A DNA stretch of 64,000 nucleotides from Pontibacillus salicampi (GCF_042434395.1 NZ_JBHLTP010000003.1:806001-870000); one strand, 5' to 3'. Shown: positions 24,981 through 32,810, counted from the first letter of the stretch. Made by a program: numbers and translations. Notes: generated by a model from the sequence alone, not told the origin.

Positions 24981-25018
24981 CGAAAAAACCCCTTCCTGGC
25001 AGCCACATGTAAATGGGC

Positions 25019-25046
25019 TTGCATTATGTATAAATGGCGTTATAAT
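25019..25046 (+). promoter_or_regulatory. Sigma-A promoter before a 30-aa peptide gene
   Basis: TTGCAT (25019-25024), 16 bases, TATAAT (25041-25046). Transcription would begin near 25053, so the message for the small ORF at 25065 would have an extremely short leader. Confidence 0.6.
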
Positions 25047-25064
25047 AAGGTAGGAGTGATGAGC

Positions 25065-25157
25065 TTGAAAAAAAAGAACTGGATGCTCTTTCTAATCTTC
25101 TTTGGTATCAGCATGATTTGGGGAGTACTGTACTGGATATTATTTGTAATTGAATAA
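25065..25157 (+). CDS. 30-aa single-pass membrane peptide
   Basis: The peptide starts KKKNWMLFLIFFGISMIW after the initiator and ends with LFVIE. It is one hydrophobic helix behind a basic N-terminus, with the order expected for a small membrane protein. TTG 25065 is placed 8 bases after AGGAG; an in-frame ATG at 25059 is only 2 bases from it. A clear promoter lies just upstream. I know no family for it. It may be a regulator or accessory of a membrane protein, for example the neighbouring M50 protease, but that is speculation. Confidence 0.5.
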   Translation: MKKKNWMLFLIFFGISMIWGVLYWILFVIE

Positions 25158-25161
25158 GGGA

Positions 25162-25190
25162 TTGAACTAGCGTATAGTTTTCTTTATAAT
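25162..25190 (+). promoter_or_regulatory. Sigma-A promoter upstream of ribT
   Basis: TTGAAC (25162-25167), 17 bases, TATAAT (25185-25190). It would drive a transcript starting near 25197 that reads the interrupted peptide ORF and ribT. Confidence 0.75.
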
Positions 25191-25240
25191 GGAAAATCGA
25201 TTGTGGATGAACACATGTTATATAAGAGTAGGTTGTTTCT

Positions 25241-25336
25241 ATGTTTAGTAATAATCACTAGAAAAAACTCTTCTGGCTAATGATGGTAGTAGCCATTGCT
25301 TTTCTACTCTCCATGATTGGAAAGTTTTTTTCATAG
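25241..25336 (+). pseudogene. Membrane peptide ORF interrupted by an in-frame TAG
   Basis: ATG 25241 opens six codons (MFSNNH), then TAG at 25259-25261. The same frame continues as KKLFWLMMVVAIAFLLSMIG to a TAG at 25334, giving 31 codons in all. Without the stop it would be a membrane peptide like the one at 25065, with a basic N-terminus and one hydrophobic helix. A strong promoter lies upstream. Either the gene is broken, translation restarts at ATG 25280, or the six-codon ORF is a leader for ribT. Confidence 0.45.
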
Positions 25337-25348
25337 CGAGGGGTTCAT

Positions 25349-25696
25349 ATGTTAATTCGATATAAAAAGAGTTTCGAAAAGATTGCTATGGGTTTGTTGT
25401 CCTTCATGCCTGAAGAAAAAGATGTAAAAAAGCTGCTTCAGACCATTAAGGAATATGAAACAAACGAAAATTGGCAATTATATTTGTGGAAAGAAGAAGA
25501 CATTTTAGGTGCCATTGGAATCCGGATTAATGATAATCAGGAAGCTGTTATTCAACACATCACCGTCAATCCTTCCCACCGTAATAGTGGCATAGGAAAG
25601 AAAATGGTTGAAGAAGTAAAACAGCAGCTTGGTTCCAAATATAGCGTTTGTTCTAATACAAATACGGAAGCGTTTGTAACACGCTGTGAATCGTAA
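25349..25696 (+). CDS. ribT: RibT-type GNAT N-acetyltransferase
   Basis: This 115-aa protein matches RibT, the GNAT protein at the end of the B. subtilis riboflavin operon. The first 20 residues (MLIRYKKSFEKIAMGLLSFM) are nearly the same, and the acetyl-CoA loop is NPSHRNSGIGKKM near residue 75-87. The C-terminus is about 9 residues shorter than in B. subtilis. Its acetyl acceptor is not known. Here no ribDEAH genes or FMN riboswitch adjoin, although scpAB and ypuF keep their place. GAGGGG lies before the ATG. Confidence 0.88.
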   Translation: MLIRYKKSFEKIAMGLLSFMPEEKDVKKLLQTIKEYETNENWQLYLWKEEDILGAIGIRINDNQEAVIQHITVNPSHRNSGIGKKMVEEVKQQLGSKYSVCSNTNTEAFVTRCES

Positions 25697-25702
25697 GGTA
25701 GT

Positions 25703-25741
25703 AGAAAAAGCCAGCTCCTTCTAGGGAACTGGCTTTTTCTA
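25703..25741. terminator. Bidirectional terminator between ribT and ypuF
   Basis: A 16-bp stem with one mismatch (25703-25718 with 25725-25740), A-rich on the left and T-rich on the right, separates convergent genes. Confidence 0.9.
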
Positions 25742-25754
25742 TGCTTGTGGAGAG

Positions 25755-26279
25755 TTATATTCTATTCTGCTTCCTAATTTCTAGTTGTTTCTCGCGTTCT
25801 TCAATGACCTCAGAGCGATCTCTTGTCGTATGTCTGTGAATGATAGTGGGATCTTCTAGTGGACTGGGAGCACCATATGTGCAGCCAAGCTCTTCACAAC
25901 GAACCTTTACAGCCTCCAGTAAGGAAGAGTCCTCAATTGGCAGCTCCATGCTTTGATAGGGCACTCGATTCTGAATACGATACAATAGCTCGTTGAGGAA
26001 GGAAAATAGGGAATGTTCCTCCAAGCCATAGGAAGAGAGTTCTTCTTTTCTTTCGCTTAGGATATCATACGCCTTTTGACCCGTTCGATAGGCACCGATG
26101 ACGTTTTCTCTTCGATAGTGATACATAGCGACAGCGATTTGAATGAGCCCAACCCAAGTAGCTTGTCTATCTAGAGGGGTATCCTCTTTCCATCTATCTT
26201 CAAGTATTTCATGACATTCGAAATAATCTCTCGTTCCGTGAAAGTGTGCGAGAAAGTCGACATAAGCTTGATCATACAT
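25755..26279 (-). CDS. ypuF: DUF309 protein (YpuF-like)
   Basis: This 174-aa protein has the DUF309 signature FHGTRDYFECHEILEDRWKE (in two parts near residues 13-32) followed by LIQIAVAMYHYRREN. The family is a small all-helical fold of unknown function. It sits beside scpA as YpuF does in B. subtilis, although on the opposite strand. A C-terminal basic tail (REKQLEIRKQNRI) extends beyond the domain. The start at 26279 has AAGGAG upstream. Confidence 0.83.
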   Translation of the reverse strand: MYDQAYVDFLAHFHGTRDYFECHEILEDRWKEDTPLDRQATWVGLIQIAVAMYHYRRENVIGAYRTGQKAYDILSERKEELSSYGLEEHSLFSFLNELLYRIQNRVPYQSMELPIEDSSLLEAVKVRCEELGCTYGAPSPLEDPTIIHRHTTRDRSEVIEEREKQLEIRKQNRI

Positions 26280-26473
26280 ACAAACGACTCCTTCTTGAAC
26301 GGTGTGGATTCCTATATAATGTAGATGTGATTCTAATGAAATAGTTTATCACAACCTACTGGAAACAAGTCAACTAAGAAGGCGTGACTATCCATTAAGT
26401 AGGGAAGCAATACTGAATTTGCTAAAGGCGGTAACACCTTTACTCATTAGGTCATGCCGTTCTCAAATAAATA

Positions 26474-26498
26474 CGCGTTAAGCCCTTTGCTTAACGCG
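26474..26498 (-). terminator. Terminator of the yjcZ-type gene
   Basis: Perfect 10-bp stem CGCGTTAAGC / GCTTAACGCG with a five-base loop, followed on the minus strand by TATTTATTTG. Confidence 0.7.
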
Positions 26499-26510
26499 CA
26501 CCAATTAATC

Positions 26511-26600
26511 CTAGTATAACCAGCTAGCACCTACAATAATTAGAAGAATAAACAACACAACGATTAGCGCAAAGCCGCCACCATATCCGTATCCACTCAT
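26511..26600 (-). CDS. YjcZ family sporulation membrane peptide
   Basis: This 29-aa peptide begins MSGYGYGGGFALIVVLFI, a Gly/Tyr-rich head and one hydrophobic helix. This is the pattern of the YjcZ/YtzN family of tiny Bacillus sporulation proteins, usually annotated as YjcZ-like and sometimes found in spores. The ribosome site AGGAGG stands at ideal distance. A sigma-K-like promoter lies about 65 bases upstream and a terminator just downstream, so it is a complete monocistronic unit. Confidence 0.85.
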   Translation of the reverse strand: MSGYGYGGGFALIVVLFILLIIVGASWLY

Positions 26601-26667
26601 AATTGATTTCCTCCTTTTAATCTGTTAACGGATAAATGTTTTTTTGATAACATTTATCTTACGGTAT

Positions 26668-26695
26668 TACCATATGAGGGAATCCGATATTGTGT
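26668..26695 (-). promoter_or_regulatory. Sigma-K promoter candidate for the yjcZ-type gene
   Basis: On the minus strand AC (26695-26694), 17 bases, CATATGGTA (26676-26668). The -10 matches CATANNNTA fully and the -35 AC and spacing fit sigma-K. Confidence 0.5.
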
Positions 26696-26753
26696 ATGGG
26701 CGTTTCCACTAGAAACGTTATTTTTTTGATATGGATTTAGAAAGGAAAAGCGT

Positions 26754-27506
26754 ATGAACCATAGTTATACAGTGAAAATTGATGCCTTTGAGGGTCCATT
26801 GGATTTATTACTCCATTTAATAAATCAATATGAAATAGACATATATGATATTCCTGTTGCTCAAATTACAGAACAATATATGGCATATATCCACACTATG
26901 CAGCAGTTGGAATTGGATATCGCCAGTGAATATCTTGTCATGGCAGCTACATTATTAGCCATCAAGAGTCAAATGCTCCTGCCTCATCAGGAAATGGAAG
27001 AATTTCAAGAGGAGTTTGGTGATGAAGAGGAAGAGGACCCTAGAGATGAATTAATGCGAAGACTAATTGAGTATCGAAAGTATAAAGAAGCAGCACAGGA
27101 GCTGCAAGATCGAGAACACAATGCCAGTCAAATATATACCCGGCCTCCTCAAGAAATGGAAACGGATGAAGGAAGTCATCAGCCCGTTACCACACAAGGG
27201 GATGTTACTATTTACGATATGATTGGAGCAATGCAAAAGCTACTGCAAAAAAAGAAATGGGAAAAACCCCTAGAAACGAGAATACAACGTCAAGAAATAC
27301 CGATTAGGGAACGAATGGACGAAGTGATGACACATATAAACGAAAATCCGCTGGGAATGCGATTCTTTGATTTATTCCCTCAGCCTACTCGTTCTCATAT
27401 CGTGGTAACGTTTATTGCTATATTAGAGCTAATGAAAAACAGACAAATCATCTGTGAACAATCAAAGCACTTTGAAGAACTAGTGGTGTATAAAATGGAG
27501 GAGTAG
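26754..27506 (+). CDS. scpA: Segregation and condensation protein A
   Basis: This 250-aa kleisin bridges the SMC dimer and recruits ScpB to form bacterial condensin, which compacts and separates chromosomes near origins. The N-terminal FEGPLDLLLHLINQYEIDIYDIPV segment (SMC neck contact) and the C-terminal winged helix (VVTFIAILELMKNRQI) flank an acidic middle (EEFQEEFGDEEEEDPRDE). AAAGGAAAAG lies before the ATG. It is one base from scpB, so the two are cotranslated. Confidence 0.96.
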   Translation: MNHSYTVKIDAFEGPLDLLLHLINQYEIDIYDIPVAQITEQYMAYIHTMQQLELDIASEYLVMAATLLAIKSQMLLPHQEMEEFQEEFGDEEEEDPRDELMRRLIEYRKYKEAAQELQDREHNASQIYTRPPQEMETDEGSHQPVTTQGDVTIYDMIGAMQKLLQKKKWEKPLETRIQRQEIPIRERMDEVMTHINENPLGMRFFDLFPQPTRSHIVVTFIAILELMKNRQIICEQSKHFEELVVYKMEE

Positions 27507-27507
27507 T

Positions 27508-28104
27508 ATGGAATTACAGCAATATAAAGCAATTGCTGAAGGTTTGTTATTTGCCTCAGGAGATGAAGGAATGACAAGAAAGCAACTAGCAGAGGTTATG
27601 GAATTAGACACAGAAACCATTCAACTCGTCTTAGATGAACTGAAATACGATTATGAACATGAATCTAGAGGAATTACGCTTATGAAGTCAAAGTCCTATT
27701 ATCATTTGACAACAAAGCCGACCCACGCTCCCTACTTTAGAAAGCTGATGGACTCTCCTCATGCTAGCCGCTTATCACAGGCTGCATTAGAAACCCTTGC
27801 AATAATTGCATACCAACAGCCAATCACTCGGACAGAAATTGAGGAAATAAGAGGAGTAAAGTGTGATAGACCTATTCAGACGCTGGTAAATCGTTTTTTA
27901 ATTGAAGAACGGGGACGAAAAGAAGGAATTGGCCGAGCGATTCTGTATGGAACTACTACAGATTTTCTCACCTACTTCGGCCTTACCTCCATTGAGGAGC
28001 TTCCTCCCCTTCCAGAAGGAACAAGCGAAGAGGAAAAGGAGGAAGAAGCAGATTTATTTTTCGGTAATAGGAAAGAAGAGGAAGAAAATGATCCTTTTGA
28101 GTAA
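27508..28104 (+). CDS. scpB: Segregation and condensation protein B
   Basis: This 198-aa protein of two tandem winged helices dimerises and clamps the ScpA kleisin in condensin. Recognisable stretches are AIAEGLLFASGDEGMTRKQL at the start and ALETLAIIAYQQPITRTEIEEIRGV near residues 93-117. A short acidic tail (EEEKEEEADLFFG) follows the folded part. The start follows the scpA stop by one base. Confidence 0.96.
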   Translation: MELQQYKAIAEGLLFASGDEGMTRKQLAEVMELDTETIQLVLDELKYDYEHESRGITLMKSKSYYHLTTKPTHAPYFRKLMDSPHASRLSQAALETLAIIAYQQPITRTEIEEIRGVKCDRPIQTLVNRFLIEERGRKEGIGRAILYGTTTDFLTYFGLTSIEELPPLPEGTSEEEKEEEADLFFGNRKEEEENDPFE

Positions 28105-28178
28105 ATTTATAAAGGATGTTTTCCTCATAGGGCGAATAAATAAAAGGTAAGAACGATAGAAAAGTGGGGGAGCGATGA

Positions 28179-28583
28179 ATGCAAATCATTACGTGTAAAG
28201 GATACACATTGGAAAAGAAGCAGCCCAACTCACCGGAAGATGCTTTTAGTCTGTCGGAACTCGTGTACCAAGATCGACAAGAGGAGCAGAAGCTTGAGGT
28301 TACCTATATTACCTATTTCGAATCCACTATCGCTGAAGAAGAAAAGAAGAAGCTTTACGACATGATAGAAGGAACTCCTTTTCAATTGAAAGACCTAATA
28401 GCTCTTTTTGCATTTATTCAATATCCAGAGTATAAGCATCGAAAGAGGGTATTTATTAACCAAGAAGCAAATTTCAACAAATTATTCGAATCTTTGCATT
28501 GGGGCAACGTGTCCAATATGTTAGGATTATTAGCAAAAGGTCGGCCTGTAGATGTCGACACTGTATTAGAATTAAAATTGTAA
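28179..28583 (+). CDS. Hypothetical protein between scpB and ypuI
   Basis: I do not recognise this 134-aa protein. It is soluble, mixed acidic and basic, with no membrane segment, cysteine motif or nucleotide loop. The C-terminal half (FQLKDLIALFAFIQYPEYKHRKRVFINQEANFNKLFESL) looks helical. GGGGGAG before ATG 28179 and reading-frame length support a real gene. B. subtilis has no gene at this place between scpB and ypuI, so it is probably lineage specific. Its neighbours do not indicate a function. Confidence 0.6.
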   Translation: MQIITCKGYTLEKKQPNSPEDAFSLSELVYQDRQEEQKLEVTYITYFESTIAEEEKKKLYDMIEGTPFQLKDLIALFAFIQYPEYKHRKRVFINQEANFNKLFESLHWGNVSNMLGLLAKGRPVDVDTVLELKL

Positions 28584-28665
28584 AAAAGGCTTGGATATGC
28601 GGTTTATTTTTTCTGTAGTTAATATACTATTAGTATCTTGAACTTGACTGGGAGGTCCTATTTGA

Positions 28666-29169
28666 ATGAATAGCCAGATGGTTCGTGAACAGTTGATAAC
28701 TGTCCAGAACGTCATGAACACAGCAGTAGATGAAATAAGCGAATACTTAAATCACTACACCATTCATGATATGCTCAAAGAGGATGGAAGCCAGAACAAA
28801 GAGTATTATGCGCTTCTATTAAAAACATTGCGCCGCCTCGAGGTTTTTTGTGAAGAAGCTTTTCATAAAGTGACGCTACTGTTGCAGAGGCATCCATTTC
28901 AGCAGCAGCCAGCAGAAAAAGTATTGTATGGCATCCACCATCAATGCGTACTGGAGTTCTTTTCTCCACGCAGTGATGCTTGGAGTGAAAACAGCCGTGC
29001 AGCCTATACGGGTAAAACGGCCATATCCTATTACGATCAACCACCTTATTCCTTCCGTAAGCTAATGACGGAATTAGAGGATGGTTTTCAAAAATGCAGA
29101 GAAGATTTATCCTATTTTGAAACAGATTATAATGGTAGGTTCTCGAACAAAACAAAAGGAATGTCCTGA
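28666..29169 (+). CDS. ypuI: YpuI family protein (DUF3907)
   Basis: This 167-aa protein matches the YpuI/DUF3907 family: helical N-terminal half and the conserved YGIHHQCVLEFFSPRSDAW plus SRAAYTGKTAISYY segments near residues 88-128. No enzymatic motif is seen and function is unknown. The place between scpB and dacB is that of B. subtilis ypuI. GGGAGG precedes the ATG, and a strong terminator follows. Confidence 0.82.
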   Translation: MNSQMVREQLITVQNVMNTAVDEISEYLNHYTIHDMLKEDGSQNKEYYALLLKTLRRLEVFCEEAFHKVTLLLQRHPFQQQPAEKVLYGIHHQCVLEFFSPRSDAWSENSRAAYTGKTAISYYDQPPYSFRKLMTELEDGFQKCREDLSYFETDYNGRFSNKTKGMS

Positions 29170-29171
29170 GC

Positions 29172-29210
29172 AAAAGGGTCAGCGCTGAAATCAGCACTGA
29201 CCCTTTTTTC
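29172..29210 (+). terminator. Terminator of ypuI
   Basis: A long two-part stem (AAAAGGGTCAG.. / ..CTGACCCTTTT, inner CTGA/TCAG) ends in six T. Confidence 0.9.
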
Positions 29211-29327
29211 GATTGGGGGAATGAAGCCCGCATATTACATATGCTTGTTCATACTCCGCGCTTATTTCTATGGCCTGGTGTATCACTTCTAATAGGCATA
29301 AAGCATAGGATAGGGCGAGGTGATGGT

Positions 29328-30218
29328 ATGATAACGGAACAGGAACAATACCTTCAATCCCTTTTACACTGGTCCAAGGAAGTGGAAATGAAAGTCAAGA
29401 CCACCCATATGTCTGAGGAAAATGAGAAAAAATGGCTGGATCAGTTAGAGAAATGGAGAAGTACGATTAAAAAGGCATTGAAGCAGAACAACATAACGGA
29501 ATCGGAAGTGCAGAAGATACAACAAGAGGGGCAAACCTTATTGTATTCGCTTGCAGACTATTATGAAGAAGAAAGAAAAAAGAAGGTGGTTGGGGTTGGA
29601 GAGCATACATTACCTCCTCTTCCATATGCCTACGATGCGCTAGAGCCCTATATTTCCAAGGAGATTATGAAGCTGCATCATGATATTCACCACCAATCCT
29701 ATGTTACAGGATTAAACAAGGCTGAGAAGAAATTGGAGCAGCTGCGACGGGAGTCAAACCAGGATCAATCTTTGCTAAAGCATTGGTTACGAGAACAAGC
29801 GTTTCATGGTTCAGGGCATTTTTTGCATACGATGTTCTGGTTTAACATGACCCCTCGAGGGGAGGGCAAGCCAACGGGAGAGCTTCTGAGGCAGATAGAA
29901 CGTGACTTTGGAAGTTTTCGAGCTTTTAAAAAGCAATTTTCGGAGGCTGCTTTGTCCGTAGAGGGTGTCGGTTGGGCAATAGTAGTGTGGGAACTTCGAT
30001 CTGGGAGATTAGCAATTCAAACGGCTGAAAAGCATCAAATGTTTGCTTTGTGGGATGTCGTTCCTTTACTAGCTTTAGATGTATGGGAGCATGCTTATTA
30101 CTTACAATACCAAACAAAGCGACAAGATTATGTTAATAATTGGTGGAACATCGTGAATTGGTCAAATGTCCAAGAACGTTATGATAAGGTAAAAGATATA
30201 AAATGGACACTATACTAA
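29328..30218 (+). CDS. Superoxide dismutase-like protein with N-terminal helical extension
   Basis: This 296-aa protein has a Mn/Fe superoxide dismutase domain (about residues 93-290) behind a 90-residue charged helical extension. The four metal ligands are conserved at H117, H167, D251 and H255, as is the gateway Tyr125. Q237 in the EKHQMF segment and Gly at the FeSOD-Gln position point to the Mn type. It resembles SodF of B. subtilis more than the short housekeeping SodA. ATG 29328 is chosen over 29241 because GAGGTGA precedes it. The extension may target or oligomerise the enzyme. SodA-type catalysis is inferred from the ligands. Confidence 0.85.
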   Translation: MITEQEQYLQSLLHWSKEVEMKVKTTHMSEENEKKWLDQLEKWRSTIKKALKQNNITESEVQKIQQEGQTLLYSLADYYEEERKKKVVGVGEHTLPPLPYAYDALEPYISKEIMKLHHDIHHQSYVTGLNKAEKKLEQLRRESNQDQSLLKHWLREQAFHGSGHFLHTMFWFNMTPRGEGKPTGELLRQIERDFGSFRAFKKQFSEAALSVEGVGWAIVVWELRSGRLAIQTAEKHQMFALWDVVPLLALDVWEHAYYLQYQTKRQDYVNNWWNIVNWSNVQERYDKVKDIKWTLY

Positions 30219-30225
30219 CGGTTAT

Positions 30226-30256
30226 AGACAGCTATAATAAGGCTGTCTTATTTTTT
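30226..30256 (+). terminator. Terminator of the SOD-like gene
   Basis: Stem AGACAGC / GCTGTCT with a nine-base loop, then TATTTTTTA. Confidence 0.75.
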
Positions 30257-30499
30257 ATGGTAAAGCTGTTAACAGCAGCAACATGCTATTTCCCCTCTGT
30301 TCCAAAGTATGCTCTCTCATGCTCCTCATCAATTGTTTTGTACCAATAGCACATTTTTACTATTCCAATTTATACGCCTTTCCGGATATCACAAGTATTA
30401 TAGAAATGAAGCTATAGCTCCCGCATGTAAGTTTTCTATTCAAGGATTTTATTCACAACTATGTCCTACCTCGCTTTCATGAGAAATAAAAGAAAGAAA

Positions 30500-30527
30500 G
30501 CATACGCCTGTCCTCCGTGCATAGATT
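30500..30527 (+). promoter_or_regulatory. Sigma-E promoter candidate for dacB
   Basis: GCATACG (30500-30506), 13 bases, CATAGATT (30520-30527). The -10 matches the sigma-E consensus at 7 of 8 positions; the -35 is 5 of 7 with slightly short spacing. dacB is sigma-E dependent in B. subtilis. Confidence 0.45.
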
Positions 30528-30558
30528 AGTACAAAGCGTAGGAAATGGGGGAATAGGT

Positions 30559-31662
30559 ATGATGCGGAAATGCCTATTGATAGTATTCGTGATGATTTTT
30601 CTTTTACATAATCCTGTTCTTGTCCAAGCGCAGCCAAATGTGTCTGCTAGAAACGCTGTGTTGATGGAGCAGACAACAGGAAGGGTGCTGCTTGAAAAAC
30701 AGGCGCATGAAAAGCGGAAAATCGCCAGTATAACGAAAGTAATGACTGCCATCATAGCTATTGAATCTGGAAAAATGGAGGAGTTAGTCACAGTTTCGAA
30801 AAGGGCGGTTTATGAGGAAGGGTCTTCGATATACCTGGAACAGGGGGAAGAGATTAAGTTAAAAGACTTAGTATATGGATTAATGCTTCGCTCTGGTAAT
30901 GACGCAGCTACCGCTATTGCGGAACATGTAGGAGGAAGCCTAGAAGGATTCGCTTTTTTAATGAATCAGAAAGCAGAATGGATAGGGATGAATAACTCTC
31001 ATTTCGATAATCCTCACGGGCTTGATTCTGACGAGCATTATTCGACAGCCTATGATATGGCTCTCCTAACGAGGTATGCTATGAATAACGATGTGTTTAA
31101 AGACATTTCTCAAACGAAAATGTATAAAGCGGAAAACCGTGCGTATGCGTGGGGGAATAAAAATAAAATGTTAACGAAGTACTATGAATATAGTACAGGG
31201 GGAAAAACTGGCTTCACGAAAGCAGCAGGCCGTACCCTGATAAGCACTGCCAAGAAAGAGGATATGGAATTGATTATGGTTACCTTGAATGGACCAGATG
31301 ATTGGAATGATCACCGTAATGCATTTGAATGGGGCTACAAAAATTATAAGCTAAGAGAAATTCAGCAAAAAGGAAAAGTACCTCTAGAGAGTAAAGACAC
31401 TGAGAAACCAACAGGATATTTGTGGGAGGATATTTCAGTACCTTTAACAGATGAGGAATTTTTGCAGCTTGATTCCTTAAAATATGTGTCACAACCATCC
31501 GAAACAGAGGGAGTTCATTCGGTCGTTGGAAGAGCAGCTCTTTCCATTGAAGGCAAGACGATTATAGAAGCGCCAGTAATGGCAGAACGAAAGCCTCGTA
31601 CTTCCTTCGTGGAAAGTGTGATACAAATGTGGAACCGTATAGCGGGGACCTTCCATGGTTAA
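30559..31662 (+). CDS. dacB: D-alanyl-D-alanine carboxypeptidase, sporulation (PBP5*)
   Basis: This 367-aa penicillin-binding protein is made in the mother cell and lowers cross-linking of the spore cortex. A signal peptide (about residues 1-25) precedes the SxxK site S57-ITK60, SGN at 112-114 and the KTG box in GGKTGFTKA near 215. A shorter C-terminal domain ends in an amphipathic membrane-anchor-like helix (FVESVIQMWNRIAGTF). It overlaps spmA by 8 bases and forms the operon dacB-spmA-spmB. The start is set by the signal peptide; an earlier in-frame codon at 30517 lies within the promoter. Confidence 0.93.
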   Translation: MMRKCLLIVFVMIFLLHNPVLVQAQPNVSARNAVLMEQTTGRVLLEKQAHEKRKIASITKVMTAIIAIESGKMEELVTVSKRAVYEEGSSIYLEQGEEIKLKDLVYGLMLRSGNDAATAIAEHVGGSLEGFAFLMNQKAEWIGMNNSHFDNPHGLDSDEHYSTAYDMALLTRYAMNNDVFKDISQTKMYKAENRAYAWGNKNKMLTKYYEYSTGGKTGFTKAAGRTLISTAKKEDMELIMVTLNGPDDWNDHRNAFEWGYKNYKLREIQQKGKVPLESKDTEKPTGYLWEDISVPLTDEEFLQLDSLKYVSQPSETEGVHSVVGRAALSIEGKTIIEAPVMAERKPRTSFVESVIQMWNRIAGTFHG

Positions 31663-32245
31663 TATTATTTGGATGCTCATGGCGGTAATAGGAATTGTGT
31701 ATGCCATGTTTAATGGAACAATGGATGAAGTAAATAAAGCACTGTTTAAAGGTGCGGATGACGCAGTTATGTTAGTGATTAGTTTAGTAAGTGTACTCGT
31801 GTTTTGGCTGGGGATGATGAGAATTGCCGAGGCATCTGGTTTGCTTAACGTTCTAGCTCGACTATTCCGTCCCATTGTCACTAAGCTCTTTCCGGATATT
31901 CCAGAAAATCATCCGGCAATGGGTTATATTCTTTCAAACATTTCTGCTAACTTATTTGGTTTAGGCAATGCGGCGACCCCAATGGGAATCAAAGCGATGG
32001 AAGAAATGAAGAAGATTTCTCAATCAGAAGAAGCGAGCCGTTCTATGATAACTTTTCTAGCTATAAACACATCTAGTGTCACGCTTATTCCCACGATGGT
32101 AATAGGAATCCGGATGAAATATGACTCTATTGCACCAACAGAAATAGTAGGGACGACGATTATAGCTACGTGTATTTCTACATTAGGGGCAATTTTAGTG
32201 GATCGCTTTTTTTATTCTGTTAGATCAAGGAGGGATACGAGATGA
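31655..32245 (+). CDS. spmA: Spore maturation protein A
   Basis: This 196-aa membrane protein has four to five hydrophobic segments and a nucleoside-transporter-like gate domain. The conserved MGYILSNISANLFGLGNAATPMGIKAMEEM stretch lies near residues 88-117. SpmA with SpmB is needed for full spore core dehydration in B. subtilis. The start overlaps the end of dacB by 8 bases and the end overlaps spmB by 4. Confidence 0.94.
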   Translation: MVNIIWMLMAVIGIVYAMFNGTMDEVNKALFKGADDAVMLVISLVSVLVFWLGMMRIAEASGLLNVLARLFRPIVTKLFPDIPENHPAMGYILSNISANLFGLGNAATPMGIKAMEEMKKISQSEEASRSMITFLAINTSSVTLIPTMVIGIRMKYDSIAPTEIVGTTIIATCISTLGAILVDRFFYSVRSRRDTR

Positions 32246-32775
32246 CGTTGGTCACGACAATAAGTACATGGATTATCCCTTGTATAATTTTATTAATCCT
32301 CATGTATGGGACGATTAAAAAAGTACCTACGTACGAGACTTTTGTAGAGGGAGGAAAAGAAGGGGTGAAAATGGCCTTTTCTCTTCTTCCTTTTTTATTA
32401 GGAATGATGGTTTCTATTGCTATATTTAGAGCATCAGGTGCTATGGAAGCCTTTGTAGCACTTATAAGCCCTATACTTGGTATGCTTGGTGTGCCGCCTG
32501 ATATTGTCCCATTAGCTGTAGTAAGACCAATTTCAGGGGCAGCAGCACTCGGCATGACAACTGAAATGATTGGAACGCATGGACCAGATTCATTTATAGG
32601 GCGTCTTGCTTCCACTATGCAGGGCAGTACAGATACCACTTTATATATTTTAACGGTTTATTTTGGAGCGGTAGGAATAAAAAGAATGGGAGATGCATTA
32701 AAGGTTGGACTGATAGCAGACTTTATTGGTATAATTGCTTCAATCATAGTTGTGTCGATTGTTTTCGGCAGTTAA
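32242..32775 (+). CDS. spmB: Spore maturation protein B
   Basis: This 177-aa membrane partner of SpmA is about four hydrophobic segments long with the conserved VVRPISGAAALGMTTEMI and MQGSTDTTLYILTVYFGAVGI stretches. Both proteins are thought to act in the membrane during core dehydration. It overlaps spmA by 4 bases and is followed by a perfect terminator stem. Confidence 0.94.
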   Translation: MTLVTTISTWIIPCIILLILMYGTIKKVPTYETFVEGGKEGVKMAFSLLPFLLGMMVSIAIFRASGAMEAFVALISPILGMLGVPPDIVPLAVVRPISGAAALGMTTEMIGTHGPDSFIGRLASTMQGSTDTTLYILTVYFGAVGIKRMGDALKVGLIADFIGIIASIIVVSIVFGS

Positions 32776-32810
32776 AAGCGTTAACATATGAATGTTAACG
32801 CGTTTCTTTT
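32775..32810 (+). terminator. Terminator of dacB-spmAB
   Basis: Perfect 10-bp stem GCGTTAACAT / ATGTTAACGC with a four-base loop, then a T-rich stretch. Confidence 0.88.

Larger units (their letters stand above)
30219..30558. other. 340-base gap between the SOD gene and dacB
   Basis: It holds the SOD terminator at its left end and a sigma-E-like promoter for dacB at its right end. Between them I see no gene, repeat or RNA element. Confidence 0.5.

Noticed and set aside
24981..25348. FMN riboswitch before ribT
   Set aside because: No conserved RFN-element stretches are visible, and the space is taken up by two promoters and short ORFs.
30449..30637. Minus-strand frames of 62 and 104 aa near the dacB start
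   Set aside because: They overlap the dacB signal peptide region and read as antisense shadow.
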